A DNA stretch of 64,000 nucleotides from Flavobacteriales bacterium (GCA_947454525.1 CANGJM010000015.1:1-64000), one strand, 5' to 3'. Positions 53,888 through 63,284 are shown, counted from the first letter of the stretch. Numbers and translations are program-made. The notes: generated from the letters alone by a model not told the origin.

Positions 53888-56800
53888 ATGAATCGTAACT
53901 TACGCCATCTCGTCCTTGCATTCTTCCTGCCCTTACATTTTTGGGCACAGGAAACGGCAAAATATGCCGGTGAAAATGCTTCTTTTTTCCGTGCAGAAGA
54001 ATTGTATGAAAAAGCCCAATACAGTGCGGCTAAACAAGAATTCCGTGCATTTATTAACGGGAATAAAGAAGCCAACAGAAATCCCAATGATCCTTTTTTA
54101 GTAAAGGCATACTATTACGAAGGAATTTCTGCGTTGGAATTGTATAACAATGATGCTATTCCTTTGTTGGATGCGTTTAACAAGGCATATCCAGACAATA
54201 TTTACAAGAATAAAATCGCCTTGAAAATTGGAAATTTCCATTTTCAAAACGAAGATTTTGAATCCGCTCAATTGGCCTATTCGAAGGTTCCGGTGCGTGA
54301 AGTCGAGTCGGATGAAAAAGAAGAAGTTCTTTTTAAAATGGGTTATTCTGCTTTTCAAAATGGTGATTTAGAAAGCTCTTACGATGCATTTCGCGATGTG
54401 AAAGATGGTACGACACAATACGCGAAACCAAGTTTGTACTTCTATTCTCATATCAGTTACACAAAAAATGCGTTGCAAGTTGCCTTGGAAGGATTCCAAA
54501 AGTTACGCACGGACTCAACGTTTTGTGGTGTCGTGCCGTATTACATCGCCCAGATTTTACATAAACAAGGGAAATTCCAAGAGGTCATTGATTTAGCACC
54601 AACCGTGTTAAGTTGTTCCGTAGTAAATAATGAAGCGGATATTCAACACATCATTGGAGATGCTTATTACCAACTGGCAAAATATACCGAAGCGATTGCT
54701 TATTTAGAAAAATACCATGCGAAATCGAAAGGCACACGTGATGACTTTTATGAACTTGGATTTTCTTATTACAAGACGAATCAATTCGAGAAAGCAATTA
54801 AGAACTTTGATAAGGTCACGCGTGTAGATGATAGCCTTGGACATATCTCCATGTATCAAATTGGTGATGCCTATTTAAAAGCAGACAAATTACTGCCAGC
54901 AAGAAGTGCTTTTGAACGTGCTTCCGATATGACGAGCCTTCCAACTATTCAGGAGGACGCCTTATATCAATTTGCGGTTATTTCCTTTAAAGTGGACATT
55001 AATCCATACGATGAGTCTGTTCGCGCCTTTGAAAACTACCTGGCACGTTATCCAAACACCAAACGAAAATCAGATGTATTTCAATATTTGGTGAATGTTT
55101 ATACGACTACAAGTAACTACGCAAAAGCCATTGAAAGCTTGGATAAATTGCCTTCAATGGATGCAAAGTTAAAACGCGTATATCAAACAGTAGCCTTTAA
55201 TTACGGAGTAGAATTGTTCCAGAAAAATGAGTACAATGATGCTATGAGTGCATTCAAATTGGTTGAAAAATACCCAATGGATCCTCAAATGGTTGCATTG
55301 GCTCGTTACTGGGTAGCAGATGTCTATTTCCGCAAAAAAGAATTGAAGGAAGCGATTTCCATGTACCGAGAATTTATTTCTTCTCCAGCTTCAAACTCTC
55401 TACCAGAGAAAATCGATGCGTATTACAACATCGGTTACGCCTACATGGACCAAGAGGCATATGATCAATGCATAGAATCCTTCAGAACCTATCTTCAATT
55501 TGCACCAAAAGACAAAAACAAAGTGCTGGACGCGACATTCAGAGTTGCGGATTGCTATTACCTGACACGTCAAAATTTATTGGCCGTTGAATTCTACAAA
55601 AATGCGTTGGCCTTGAATTCAGGATTGAACGATAAGGCGATGTATTACCTCGCAAAAGCTTATGGGTATAACGATCAACCTACCGATAAAATTAAAACCT
55701 TGAATGACCTATTGAGTAATTTCAAGAAATCAAAATACCGAATGAACGCCGCTTTCGAGTTGGGAAGAACGCACATGTCCCAACGTGATTTCGACGAGGC
55801 CTTGGTAGCTTACGATAATTTCCTAAAAGAATACCCGAATTCAACGTATGTGTTGGATGTTCGACTCGACATGGCAGACGCATACTATAAGAAATGGGAT
55901 TATGTGAAAGCGGAATCTGCATACAAAAGTATTTTAGCGGAATTCGAACAACAACGAGAGGTTTGTGAAAAAGTAGTGAAATCACTGATGGATGTATACA
56001 ATGCGCAAAAGAACCCAGAATTGGCTTCAGCCATCGCGGACCAATACCCTTGTGCGAACATTTCCAAAGAAGAGAAAGAAAATATGTTCTATTCGCCAGC
56101 TTGGAATAGTTACCTCGATAGCAATTACGCGGAAGCAGCTCCGAATTTTGAGATTTATTTAACGAAATTCCCGAATGGACGCTTTGTGAATGAAACCTAC
56201 TTCTATTTAGGAAATAGCTACCTCAAAATAAAGGATTCTGTCAATGCCATGAATTATTTTGAGAAATTTATGGAAACGCCGACGACAGCATACACAGAGT
56301 TTGCAGCGGCGAAGTTGTCTTCATATTACTATGGTAAAAAGGAATACGCTAAAGCCAATAATTACTACAAGAAATTGGATGAATTAGCGACGAAACCAAC
56401 AACGACTTTCCAAGCAAAACTTGGTCAAATGCGCTGTGCATTCCTAATTGAAGACTTTGCTAACTCGATTGTCAATGCTAAATTCGTTTTAGAAAATGCG
56501 GCAATCACCCCTCAAATTAAAGTAGAGGCAGAGTATTCTATAGGCTTGTCCAATTATAACCTAAAAGAATACAATAATGCCAAACCTTCATTGGAATGGT
56601 TAGTGAAAAACACCACCACTGCAATGGGGTCTGAAGCGAAGTATTTGTTGGCGGACATCTATTTTAAAAACAAAGAACTTGCTCTTGCAGAAACGGAAAT
56701 CAAATCCTTGGTTAAAATGAAACCAAGTTATAATTTCTGGGTTGCGAAAGGACTCATGTTGCAAACAAGAATTCACATGTTGAACGATGATCTTTTCCAA

Positions 56801-56962
56801 GCCGAACAAACATTGAAATCGGTGATTGATTTTTATCCTGATTCCAATGATGGAATTCAGTCCGAAGCAAATGACCTTTGGGACGAATTGATGCAGCTGA
56901 AAAATCCACCGGCAACAGAAGAGAAAGAACCAGAAATGAAAATTGAAATCAATGAAAATTAA
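53888..56962 (+). CDS. Large secreted TPR protein
   Basis: 1024 residues. Signal peptide (about 1-20, ending FWAQ) and then almost entirely TPR-type helical repeats (for example AYYYEGISALELYNNDA, YAKAIESLDKL, AYDNFLKEYPNSTYVLDVR, FEIYLTKFPNGRFVNETYFY), about 20 or more units, ending in a Glu-rich tail. The pattern of YPxxxxVxxAxx resembles YbgF/BamD-like periplasmic scaffolds. Followed 4 bp later by a barrel protein, so the two may form a periplasm-outer membrane complex. Function not assignable. Confidence 0.8.
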   Translation: MNRNLRHLVLAFFLPLHFWAQETAKYAGENASFFRAEELYEKAQYSAAKQEFRAFINGNKEANRNPNDPFLVKAYYYEGISALELYNNDAIPLLDAFNKAYPDNIYKNKIALKIGNFHFQNEDFESAQLAYSKVPVREVESDEKEEVLFKMGYSAFQNGDLESSYDAFRDVKDGTTQYAKPSLYFYSHISYTKNALQVALEGFQKLRTDSTFCGVVPYYIAQILHKQGKFQEVIDLAPTVLSCSVVNNEADIQHIIGDAYYQLAKYTEAIAYLEKYHAKSKGTRDDFYELGFSYYKTNQFEKAIKNFDKVTRVDDSLGHISMYQIGDAYLKADKLLPARSAFERASDMTSLPTIQEDALYQFAVISFKVDINPYDESVRAFENYLARYPNTKRKSDVFQYLVNVYTTTSNYAKAIESLDKLPSMDAKLKRVYQTVAFNYGVELFQKNEYNDAMSAFKLVEKYPMDPQMVALARYWVADVYFRKKELKEAISMYREFISSPASNSLPEKIDAYYNIGYAYMDQEAYDQCIESFRTYLQFAPKDKNKVLDATFRVADCYYLTRQNLLAVEFYKNALALNSGLNDKAMYYLAKAYGYNDQPTDKIKTLNDLLSNFKKSKYRMNAAFELGRTHMSQRDFDEALVAYDNFLKEYPNSTYVLDVRLDMADAYYKKWDYVKAESAYKSILAEFEQQREVCEKVVKSLMDVYNAQKNPELASAIADQYPCANISKEEKENMFYSPAWNSYLDSNYAEAAPNFEIYLTKFPNGRFVNETYFYLGNSYLKIKDSVNAMNYFEKFMETPTTAYTEFAAAKLSSYYYGKKEYAKANNYYKKLDELATKPTTTFQAKLGQMRCAFLIEDFANSIVNAKFVLENAAITPQIKVEAEYSIGLSNYNLKEYNNAKPSLEWLVKNTTTAMGSEAKYLLADIYFKNKELALAETEIKSLVKMKPSYNFWVAKGLMLQTRIHMLNDDLFQAEQTLKSVIDFYPDSNDGIQSEANDLWDELMQLKNPPATEEKEPEMKIEINEN

Positions 56963-56966
56963 GAAC

Positions 56967-58685
56967 ATGAAATACGTACTTACGATAATTGCGCTAGTAT
57001 TCGTTTCTGGCATTTGGGCACAAAAAGATGACATCGTTCTTGAAATGAGGGCGAATAGAACCGTTGAGCCTGCATTCAGAATTTTGGCACATCCGAAAAT
57101 CATTGACACCGTGAAAGCTGCGCAAGTAAAAGCTTATCCACTTTTGTTTTTTCAAGTTCCAACGAAAATTTCTTTGGATTCAATTGAAGCAGCAACCGTA
57201 GAAACAACGGAAAAACTGAAACAACTGTATCCATTCTACGCAAAAGTAGGAGTGGGGTCTACCATCATGCCTTTAGGTGAATTGTATTTCAATTCCACTC
57301 GCTCAAGAGCGTACCAATATGGGGCGAATGTCAAACATTTATCCTCTTTTGGCGACATCAAAAACAGAGAGAAAGTAGTGTATGCACCAGCACAATATGA
57401 CCGAACGAACGCAACGATTTTTGGAAAAATAAATGAACGCAACTATAACCTTTTAGGTGAGTTTAACTACCAAAATAATGGCTTTCATTATTATGGTGTT
57501 CAAGATGACAGTTTGTCCAAAGATTCTATTGCACAACGTTTTCAAGTGTATAATGGATCGGCAGAATATGTGGCGAATAGAGGTGATAGCGCTAGGTTAA
57601 ATTTCAAGATAAAAACGGACTACACGAATTTTCAAACGAGAAAAATCGCAGATACACTTGCCGATTGGAGAGCGATTGAAAATCATTTTAATTTCAATTC
57701 TCGTCTATGGTACAATAACCGAAACGAACGTTTTTACGGAGACATTGGAGTAAGATACAATGGCTATTCCTACGGAATCTTAGATTCAGTCATGTCTGTT
57801 GGCGACACGGGAATTTCAAACCAAAATACCATCATTGACTTCAAGCCTGGCGTTTGGACTCAAATGCTCGACAATCGTCTGAAAATTGAAATTGGTGTCG
57901 GCATTACTGCGGATTTACGTGCAGATAAAAACACGGTCTATTTATATCCTCAAGCGGAATTTAAGTATGCCATGTTCAATGATATCTTCATTCCATACCT
58001 TGGAATTAAAGGTGGATTGAAACAAAATACGATCCAAAGTTTAACAAGTCAGAATCCGTTTATTCGTGTGAATCAACAACTGTTGAACGAGCATAATCCA
58101 TTTGATATTTATGGTGGATTCAAAGGAACATTAAGTAAACGAATGAGCTTTAACATCGGTGCAAGTTTTGCACATATTGAAAATAAGGCCCTGTTTGTTA
58201 CCGATACCTTTGGCGTGTACAGAAATCAATTTAATGTAATTTACGACACCTTGAACCTAACAACCATTGAAGGATCTTTGAGTTACCAGATGTCCGAAAA
58301 ATTAAAGATTGATGGAATTGCACGTTTCTACTCTTATGAAATGTATAACCAAGCACGCGCTTGGAACCTTCCGCAATTTCAATGCTTGGTTCGCGGTTCC
58401 TATAATCTGTATGATAAATTCTCCATCACTTTGGACGGTACTTTAGAAACGGGAAGAAATGCACTTGTTTATGCAACAGGAGATGGGGTAAAAGAAGAAA
58501 ATGGACAATACTTCGTTTCATTAGGAACGATTGTGGATTTGAATCTTGGTGTGGAATACCGCTACAGCCAAAGAATTTCAGCATTTTTACAGTTGAACAA
58601 TGTGGCTGCTCAACGCTATAACCGTTGGTACAATTATCCTGTTCAACCATTCCAAGTGATGGGTGGTGTGACTGCTCGATTCTAA
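56967..58685 (+). CDS. Outer-membrane beta-barrel protein (TonB-receptor-like, no plug seen)
   Basis: 572 residues from ATG 56967, which places a signal peptide (MKYVLTIIALVFVSGIWAQ) at the N-terminus; an in-frame ATG at 56943 lies inside the TPR gene. After a short N-terminal segment (about 20-90) the rest is barrel: alternating aromatic/hydrophobic strands, each with polar turns, ending VTARF, an outer-membrane targeting C-terminal Phe. The closest style is the TonB-dependent-receptor barrel, but I see no plug domain or TonB box. Coupled to the TPR protein upstream; it stops 3 bp before the oxidoreductase. Confidence 0.75.
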   Translation: MKYVLTIIALVFVSGIWAQKDDIVLEMRANRTVEPAFRILAHPKIIDTVKAAQVKAYPLLFFQVPTKISLDSIEAATVETTEKLKQLYPFYAKVGVGSTIMPLGELYFNSTRSRAYQYGANVKHLSSFGDIKNREKVVYAPAQYDRTNATIFGKINERNYNLLGEFNYQNNGFHYYGVQDDSLSKDSIAQRFQVYNGSAEYVANRGDSARLNFKIKTDYTNFQTRKIADTLADWRAIENHFNFNSRLWYNNRNERFYGDIGVRYNGYSYGILDSVMSVGDTGISNQNTIIDFKPGVWTQMLDNRLKIEIGVGITADLRADKNTVYLYPQAEFKYAMFNDIFIPYLGIKGGLKQNTIQSLTSQNPFIRVNQQLLNEHNPFDIYGGFKGTLSKRMSFNIGASFAHIENKALFVTDTFGVYRNQFNVIYDTLNLTTIEGSLSYQMSEKLKIDGIARFYSYEMYNQARAWNLPQFQCLVRGSYNLYDKFSITLDGTLETGRNALVYATGDGVKEENGQYFVSLGTIVDLNLGVEYRYSQRISAFLQLNNVAAQRYNRWYNYPVQPFQVMGGVTARF

Positions 58686-58688
58686 TCC

Positions 58689-59717
58689 ATGGAAACGGAA
58701 GCATTCGTCCTATGTAAATTTGGACCATCAGCTCAGGCATTCGAGCGTAAAATTGTCGAACTTCCTGAACTGGACTCAGATGAGGTGCTGATTGAAAGTG
58801 AAGCGTTTGGGTTAAACTATGCCGATGTCATGGCACGTCATGGAATGTATAAGGAAGCGCCACCATTGCCATGTGTGTTAGGCTATGAGTTAGTTGGAAT
58901 TGTTAAACAAGTTGGACAAAACTGCTCACCCGATTGGATTGGAAAACGGGTACTCGCTTTTTCCCGCTTCGGTGGATATGCAAAACAGGTTCAAACCAAA
59001 GTTCATGCAATAGTGGAAATCGATGACTTACCCGCAGAAATTGCCATGTCACTTTCCACACAAGGCGTCACTGCCTATTACATGTCGGATTTTATTTCCC
59101 CAATTCGAAAAAACGAACACGTCTTAATACATGCCGCAGCCGGTGGAGTAGGATCCTTGCTTATTCAATTGGCAAAGCGCAAAGGAGCAATCGTTTACGC
59201 GAAAATAGGTTCTGAGGACAAACGAGCATTAGCAAAAAAAATGGGTGCTGAACACGTGATTAATTACAAATCAACGGCCTACGAGCTCGAACTAAAAAAA
59301 CTGTTGGGAACGAATCAATTGAGTGCAAGTTTCAATCCAGTGGCGGGAGACACCATTAAAAAGGACATGAAGTTATTGGGTCCCAATGGACGATTGTATT
59401 TGTTTGGGGGTTCCCAAATGGTGGGTGGAAAATTTGGAATCCTTTCCAAACTAAAGTTTGTCTGGGATATGGGCTTTGTTCTTCCGATAGGACTCATGAT
59501 GCAGTCCAAGACTATCGTCGGAGTGAATATGTTGAAAATTGCTGATAGCTCACCAGAGATTATTGCTGCCTGTCTTCAAGACATGCTTGAGTTATATCGC
59601 AAGAATGAAATCACCACGCATGTTGGCGGAGTTTTTAACGAAAATCAACTGATAGAGGCACACAATTTACTCGAAAGTGGAAAATCGATGGGAAAAATAA
59701 CCATTCGTTGGAACTAG
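58689..59717 (+). CDS. Zinc-free MDR oxidoreductase, quinone reductase/VAT1-like
   Basis: 342 residues. Medium-chain dehydrogenase/reductase fold: GroES-like N-domain with GLNYADVMARHGMY and CVLGYELVGIV, cofactor motif HAAAGGVGSLLIQLAKRKGA and VINYKS. No structural zinc cysteines are visible, as in quinone oxidoreductases (Qor/VAT-1 type). Likely NADPH-dependent reductase; substrate unknown. It directly follows the barrel gene by 3 bp and overlaps the convergent small membrane-protein gene by 4 bp. Confidence 0.88.
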   Translation: METEAFVLCKFGPSAQAFERKIVELPELDSDEVLIESEAFGLNYADVMARHGMYKEAPPLPCVLGYELVGIVKQVGQNCSPDWIGKRVLAFSRFGGYAKQVQTKVHAIVEIDDLPAEIAMSLSTQGVTAYYMSDFISPIRKNEHVLIHAAAGGVGSLLIQLAKRKGAIVYAKIGSEDKRALAKKMGAEHVINYKSTAYELELKKLLGTNQLSASFNPVAGDTIKKDMKLLGPNGRLYLFGGSQMVGGKFGILSKLKFVWDMGFVLPIGLMMQSKTIVGVNMLKIADSSPEIIAACLQDMLELYRKNEITTHVGGVFNENQLIEAHNLLESGKSMGKITIRWN

Positions 59718-59959
59718 GCCTTTTTAGAAAAGAAACCTTTTAAAAAGCCAAGAATTTGTTTTCGGAACAAAAACATCAGTAACAAATAGGGGATAATCAT
59801 CAAATAGAGTATTCCTCCATTGATGTTTGATCCGAATGAATTTTCATCCAACCCAGCATTTTGCTCTGCCAACAATTTACATTGTGAGCAACCCTGCGCT
59901 AAAAGCTCCTGTGAGAAGGAAAATAACGCGATAAATAATCCAAGTAGTTTAACCTTCAT
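59714..59959 (-). CDS. Small CxxC membrane protein conserved in Bacteroidetes
   Basis: 81 residues. Signal peptide (about 1-21, LLAQ) and immediately after it a CxxC pair (GCSQCKLLAEQN), a short loop with a GGILYLMIIPYLLLMFLFRKQ transmembrane helix and a basic tail (LKGFFSKKA). I recognise this as a widespread Bacteroidetes small-protein type (cysteine pair, then GILYLMxxPY) without a known function. Topology: N-terminal CxxC probably periplasmic. Confidence 0.7.
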   Translation of the reverse strand: MKVKLLGLFIALFSFSQELLAQGCSQCKLLAEQNAGLDENSFGSNINGGILYLMIIPYLLLMFLFRKQILGFLKGFFSKKA

Positions 59960-59977
59960 GTCTAAAATATTCGTTCA

Positions 59978-59985
59978 CAAAGGTA
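59978..59985 (-). promoter_or_regulatory. -7 box for the small CxxC membrane protein gene
   Basis: Minus-strand TACCTTTG, a perfect TAnnTTTG match, ends 18 nt before ATG 59959. Confidence 0.5.
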
Positions 59986-60013
59986 GGCAAGATTAATTCC
60001 AATTCAAAATACT

Positions 60014-60021
60014 TACTTTTG
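60014..60021 (+). promoter_or_regulatory. -7 box for the TPR lipoprotein gene
   Basis: TACTTTTG, a perfect TAnnTTTG match, ends 3 nt before ATG 60025. A TTG at 60019 that could extend the gene lies inside the box, so it is not used as start. Confidence 0.55.
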
Positions 60022-60024
60022 TTC

Positions 60025-61032
60025 ATGCGTTTATTATTTGTACTTATTCCAGCGATACTTTCATCCCTACTTTTGAGTTGCGGTGACACTTCAAAAAAAA
60101 TCGACACGTCAAAATTGACGCTCGATAGTTTACTCGTACTTTATCCCGATAGTATTCCACTTCTCGTGAAGAAAGGGAATGAACTGATTGAAAAGGTACA
60201 ATACCAAAAAGCCTTGGAGTTCGCAGCAAAAGCTTACCGCTTGGATAGTGTTTCTTTTGACACCCGTGTGCTCTATGCGGAGGCACTGATCAATAAACCA
60301 ACGCGCTCTGCAGATGACATGTTGCGTGGACATTTGATGTATAAATCACTGGTTAAAGCAAATCCTAAAAGTGAAAAAGCACTTGTTGGCTTAGCAAATA
60401 CGTATACCATGTTAGAGGACATGGATAATTCCTTCGTTTACATCAATAAAGCGTTGCGCATTAATCCAAGATACCGTGATGCTTATATTCTCAAGGGGAC
60501 TAATTATCGTTTAAAACAGGATTTAAAATTAGCAATCTCTTCCTATGAAACGGCTGTTCAAATCGACCCGAAATGTACGATGGCCTATCTTTCACTAGCG
60601 GTTTTGTATGAACTAAACGGCGATGCCAAATTGGGTATGGAAAAGTATACTACAGCCTATCAATTAGAACCAAAAAACACCGAAGTTATTTATGCTTTAG
60701 CCTATGCGAAAGAAAACCTGGGTCAAACAAATGAGGCAATGAACCTATACCGTAAAATGGCACGAATAGATTCAACTTATGCAGATGCCTTTTTCCACAT
60801 TGCACGCATTTACCAATACGATAAACCCCAATTGGATTCGGCGATTTTCTATTACAAAAAAGCGATTAAAGCGAATCAAGAGCACATTCCATCTTACCAT
60901 AATTTAGGCTTGGTCTATGAAGAAAAGAATGACATCACAAATGCACTTTTCACTTATGCTAAGGTCTTAAAAATAGACCCAGAGTACACCTTGACGAAGG
61001 AAAGAGTGGCGGTTCTCAAAAACAAAAGATGA
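60025..61032 (+). CDS. TPR lipoprotein
   Basis: 335 residues from ATG 60025 (MRLLFVLIPAILSSLLLSC; lipobox LLSC, Cys at about 19). The mature protein is a chain of canonical TPR units (EKALVGLANTYTMLEDMDNS, YIRxxALRINPRYRDAYILKGTN-like, AYLSLAVLYELNGDA, AFFHIARIYQYD), about eight. Outer- or inner-membrane anchored scaffold in the periplasm. It overlaps the next gene by ATGA (61029-61032), so the two are coupled. Confidence 0.82.
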   Translation: MRLLFVLIPAILSSLLLSCGDTSKKIDTSKLTLDSLLVLYPDSIPLLVKKGNELIEKVQYQKALEFAAKAYRLDSVSFDTRVLYAEALINKPTRSADDMLRGHLMYKSLVKANPKSEKALVGLANTYTMLEDMDNSFVYINKALRINPRYRDAYILKGTNYRLKQDLKLAISSYETAVQIDPKCTMAYLSLAVLYELNGDAKLGMEKYTTAYQLEPKNTEVIYALAYAKENLGQTNEAMNLYRKMARIDSTYADAFFHIARIYQYDKPQLDSAIFYYKKAIKANQEHIPSYHNLGLVYEEKNDITNALFTYAKVLKIDPEYTLTKERVAVLKNKR

Positions 61033-61616
61033 ACCGACAAGAAAAAATAGGATCGCTAATTGGTGATATTGGCATTCCAATTTTAGGATTCTTTTTTTGG
61101 AATTGGAGCATCTATTTCATTTGTCTTTTTTTCCTGCTTGATCAAGTTTCAAAAGAAGTTTCGGGTATGATCCGTTTGCAAAGTATACGTGAACGAGTAA
61201 AACTTGCTCCTCAAGTGCGAATAATTCATCTAGTGTCATTTATTCTTTGTTTACTTGCTGTTCATTTCTATGTATACCAGTTAAATCCAAAAATGATTTT
61301 TCTAAAGGAAATTAATGCTTTTTTCTGGTTTGAAGATATGGGAATAGCACAAGGATTTATTCTGATACCTCTCGTTTTATTCAGCGAGCGTTTGCGGTAC
61401 AAAATGAACACGAAGCTTTTTACAGATGAAATGCATGTGAAGCATTGGTACCACCACACGGTTCAAGTGATCGCATATTTGACCCTGTTTCTATCTTTGA
61501 GCCTCGTTTTAACCTTCGTTCAAATGAGCGAAACAGTTAGTTTTTTATGCCTTCTGACAGGCTTTACGGCAATCACCTTATTCGCCGATAAATTAAGCCC
61601 TTTTTTTCCGCGTTAA
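61029..61616 (+). CDS. Multi-pass membrane protein of unknown function
   Basis: 195 residues with about five hydrophobic segments (roughly 12-38, 63-84, 104-122, 145-165, 170-187) and a His/Trp-rich loop between helices 3 and 4 (EMHVKHWYHHTVQ). I do not recognise a family. Its ATG overlaps the TPR lipoprotein's TGA, so the pair is probably made together and may interact at the membrane (inference). Confidence 0.65.
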   Translation: MNRQEKIGSLIGDIGIPILGFFFWNWSIYFICLFFLLDQVSKEVSGMIRLQSIRERVKLAPQVRIIHLVSFILCLLAVHFYVYQLNPKMIFLKEINAFFWFEDMGIAQGFILIPLVLFSERLRYKMNTKLFTDEMHVKHWYHHTVQVIAYLTLFLSLSLVLTFVQMSETVSFLCLLTGFTAITLFADKLSPFFPR

Positions 61617-61622
61617 TTTCCT

Positions 61623-61630
61623 TAAATTTG
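61623..61630 (+). promoter_or_regulatory. -7 box for the carboxyltransferase gene
   Basis: TAAATTTG, a perfect TAnnTTTG match, ends 17 nt before ATG 61648. Confidence 0.5.
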
Positions 61631-61647
61631 TCTACTTAGTAGTAGTT

Positions 61648-63189
61648 ATGGATAGAAATTTACATTTAGCTCAAAAACGAGCAGAACTGCATCAAGCAGG
61701 TGGAAAAGAACGCATAGATAAACAACATCAGCAAGGAAAATTAACGGCTAGAGAGCGCGTCACTTTGTTACTTGATGAAGGATCATTTAACGAAATCGGA
61801 GCTTTTGTTGAACATCGTTCTACTAACTTTGGATTAGAGAAACAGAAATTTCCAGGGGATGGAGTCATTACTGGATTTGGAACCGTTCATGGACGTTTGG
61901 TTTATGTCTATTCCCAAGATTTCACGGTTTTAGGTGGATCATTATCTGAAACACAAGCAGCAAAAATCTGTCGAGTGATGGACCTTGCCATGAAAAATGG
62001 AGCTCCAATCATTGGAATGAATGATTCTGGTGGTGCAAGAATTCAAGAAGGAGTGGTTTCACTAAGCGGTTATGCAGATATTTTCTTCCGAAACACAAGA
62101 GCATCAGGAGTGGTTCCCCAACTTTCATTAATTATGGGTCCATGTGCAGGTGGTGCAGTATATTCTCCAGCTTTGACGGATTTTATTTTCATGGTGGAAG
62201 AAACATCCTACATGTTCGTGACAGGTCCAAATGTTGTAAAAACAGTGACGCATGAGGAAGTAACATCAGAGGATTTGGGTGGAGCAAAAACACATGCTGA
62301 GAAATCTGGCGTGAATCACTTTACGGCCAGCAATGACATGGAATGCATTAAAAAGGCGCGTGATTTAATCACTTACTTGCCACAGAATTCATACGAGTTA
62401 GCACCTGAACCAAGTGTCTATGAGTTTTCGCAATCCAAGTTAACAAACATTGAAAAAATCATTCCAGACAATACGAATACACCCTATGACATCAAGAAAG
62501 TCATTGATTGTATCATTGACGACGCGAGTTTTAGAGAAGTCCAAGAAGACTTCGCAAAAAATATCGTTGTTGGATTTGCACGTATTGAAGGAAAAACCAT
62601 TGGAATTATTGCCAATCAACCAGCTTCAATGGCAGGAGTATTAGATATAGATGCTTCGCGAAAAGGAGCGCGTTTTGTTCGTTTTTGTGATTCCTTCAAT
62701 ATTCCACTATTGGTCATTGAAGATGTGCCAGGATTCCTACCAGGAACAGATCAAGAATGGCGCGGAATCATTACACATGGCGCAAAATTATTATATGCTT
62801 TCGCAGAGGCAACGGTGCCAAAAATCACGGTTATTACGAGAAAGGCATACGGCGGGGCGTATTGTGTGATGAATTCAAAAAGTCTGGGAGCAGATTTAAG
62901 TTTCGCTTGGCCAACTGCAGAAATCGCTGTGATGGGGGCAAAAGGTGCTGCTGAAATCATTTTCAAAAGAGATATTTCTTCTGCTGAGAATCCACAAGAA
63001 AAATGGTTAGAAAAAGAAGCTGAATACGCTGATACTTTTGCCAATCCATACCGTGCTGCCGAAAGAGGAATTATTGATGATGTAATCCTTCCAAACGAGA
63101 CGCGTCAAAAGCTTATAAACGGGTATAAAATGCTAGAAAAAAAGGCGGAAACCTTACCGAAAAAAAAGCACGGAAATATTCCACTCTAA
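61648..63189 (+). CDS. Acyl-CoA carboxylase carboxyltransferase subunit (PccB/AccD-like)
   Basis: 513 residues, normal for PccB. Two crotonase-fold halves: acyl-CoA-side motifs NDSGGARIQEGVVSLSGYAD and MGPCAGGAVYSPALTDF, and biotin-side motifs QPASMAGVLDIDASRKGARF and DVPGFLPGTDQEWRGII. The loop RKAYGGAYCVMNSKSLGAD has Cys406 where PccB of Streptomyces has an Asp that influences propionyl/acetyl choice, so substrate (acetyl-, propionyl- or methylcrotonyl-CoA) is uncertain. The probable biotin carrier is at 49267-49728. Own promoter; about 95 bp to the next gene. Confidence 0.92.
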   Translation: MDRNLHLAQKRAELHQAGGKERIDKQHQQGKLTARERVTLLLDEGSFNEIGAFVEHRSTNFGLEKQKFPGDGVITGFGTVHGRLVYVYSQDFTVLGGSLSETQAAKICRVMDLAMKNGAPIIGMNDSGGARIQEGVVSLSGYADIFFRNTRASGVVPQLSLIMGPCAGGAVYSPALTDFIFMVEETSYMFVTGPNVVKTVTHEEVTSEDLGGAKTHAEKSGVNHFTASNDMECIKKARDLITYLPQNSYELAPEPSVYEFSQSKLTNIEKIIPDNTNTPYDIKKVIDCIIDDASFREVQEDFAKNIVVGFARIEGKTIGIIANQPASMAGVLDIDASRKGARFVRFCDSFNIPLLVIEDVPGFLPGTDQEWRGIITHGAKLLYAFAEATVPKITVITRKAYGGAYCVMNSKSLGADLSFAWPTAEIAVMGAKGAAEIIFKRDISSAENPQEKWLEKEAEYADTFANPYRAAERGIIDDVILPNETRQKLINGYKMLEKKAETLPKKKHGNIPL

Positions 63190-63284
63190 GTTAGCGCAAG
63201 TAAAAGATGTAAAAGGATTCTAACTTTTGGCAACCTTTTGCCTCCAAATTCGTTATAATCAAGCTGTAAACTCTCCTAAAAGCT

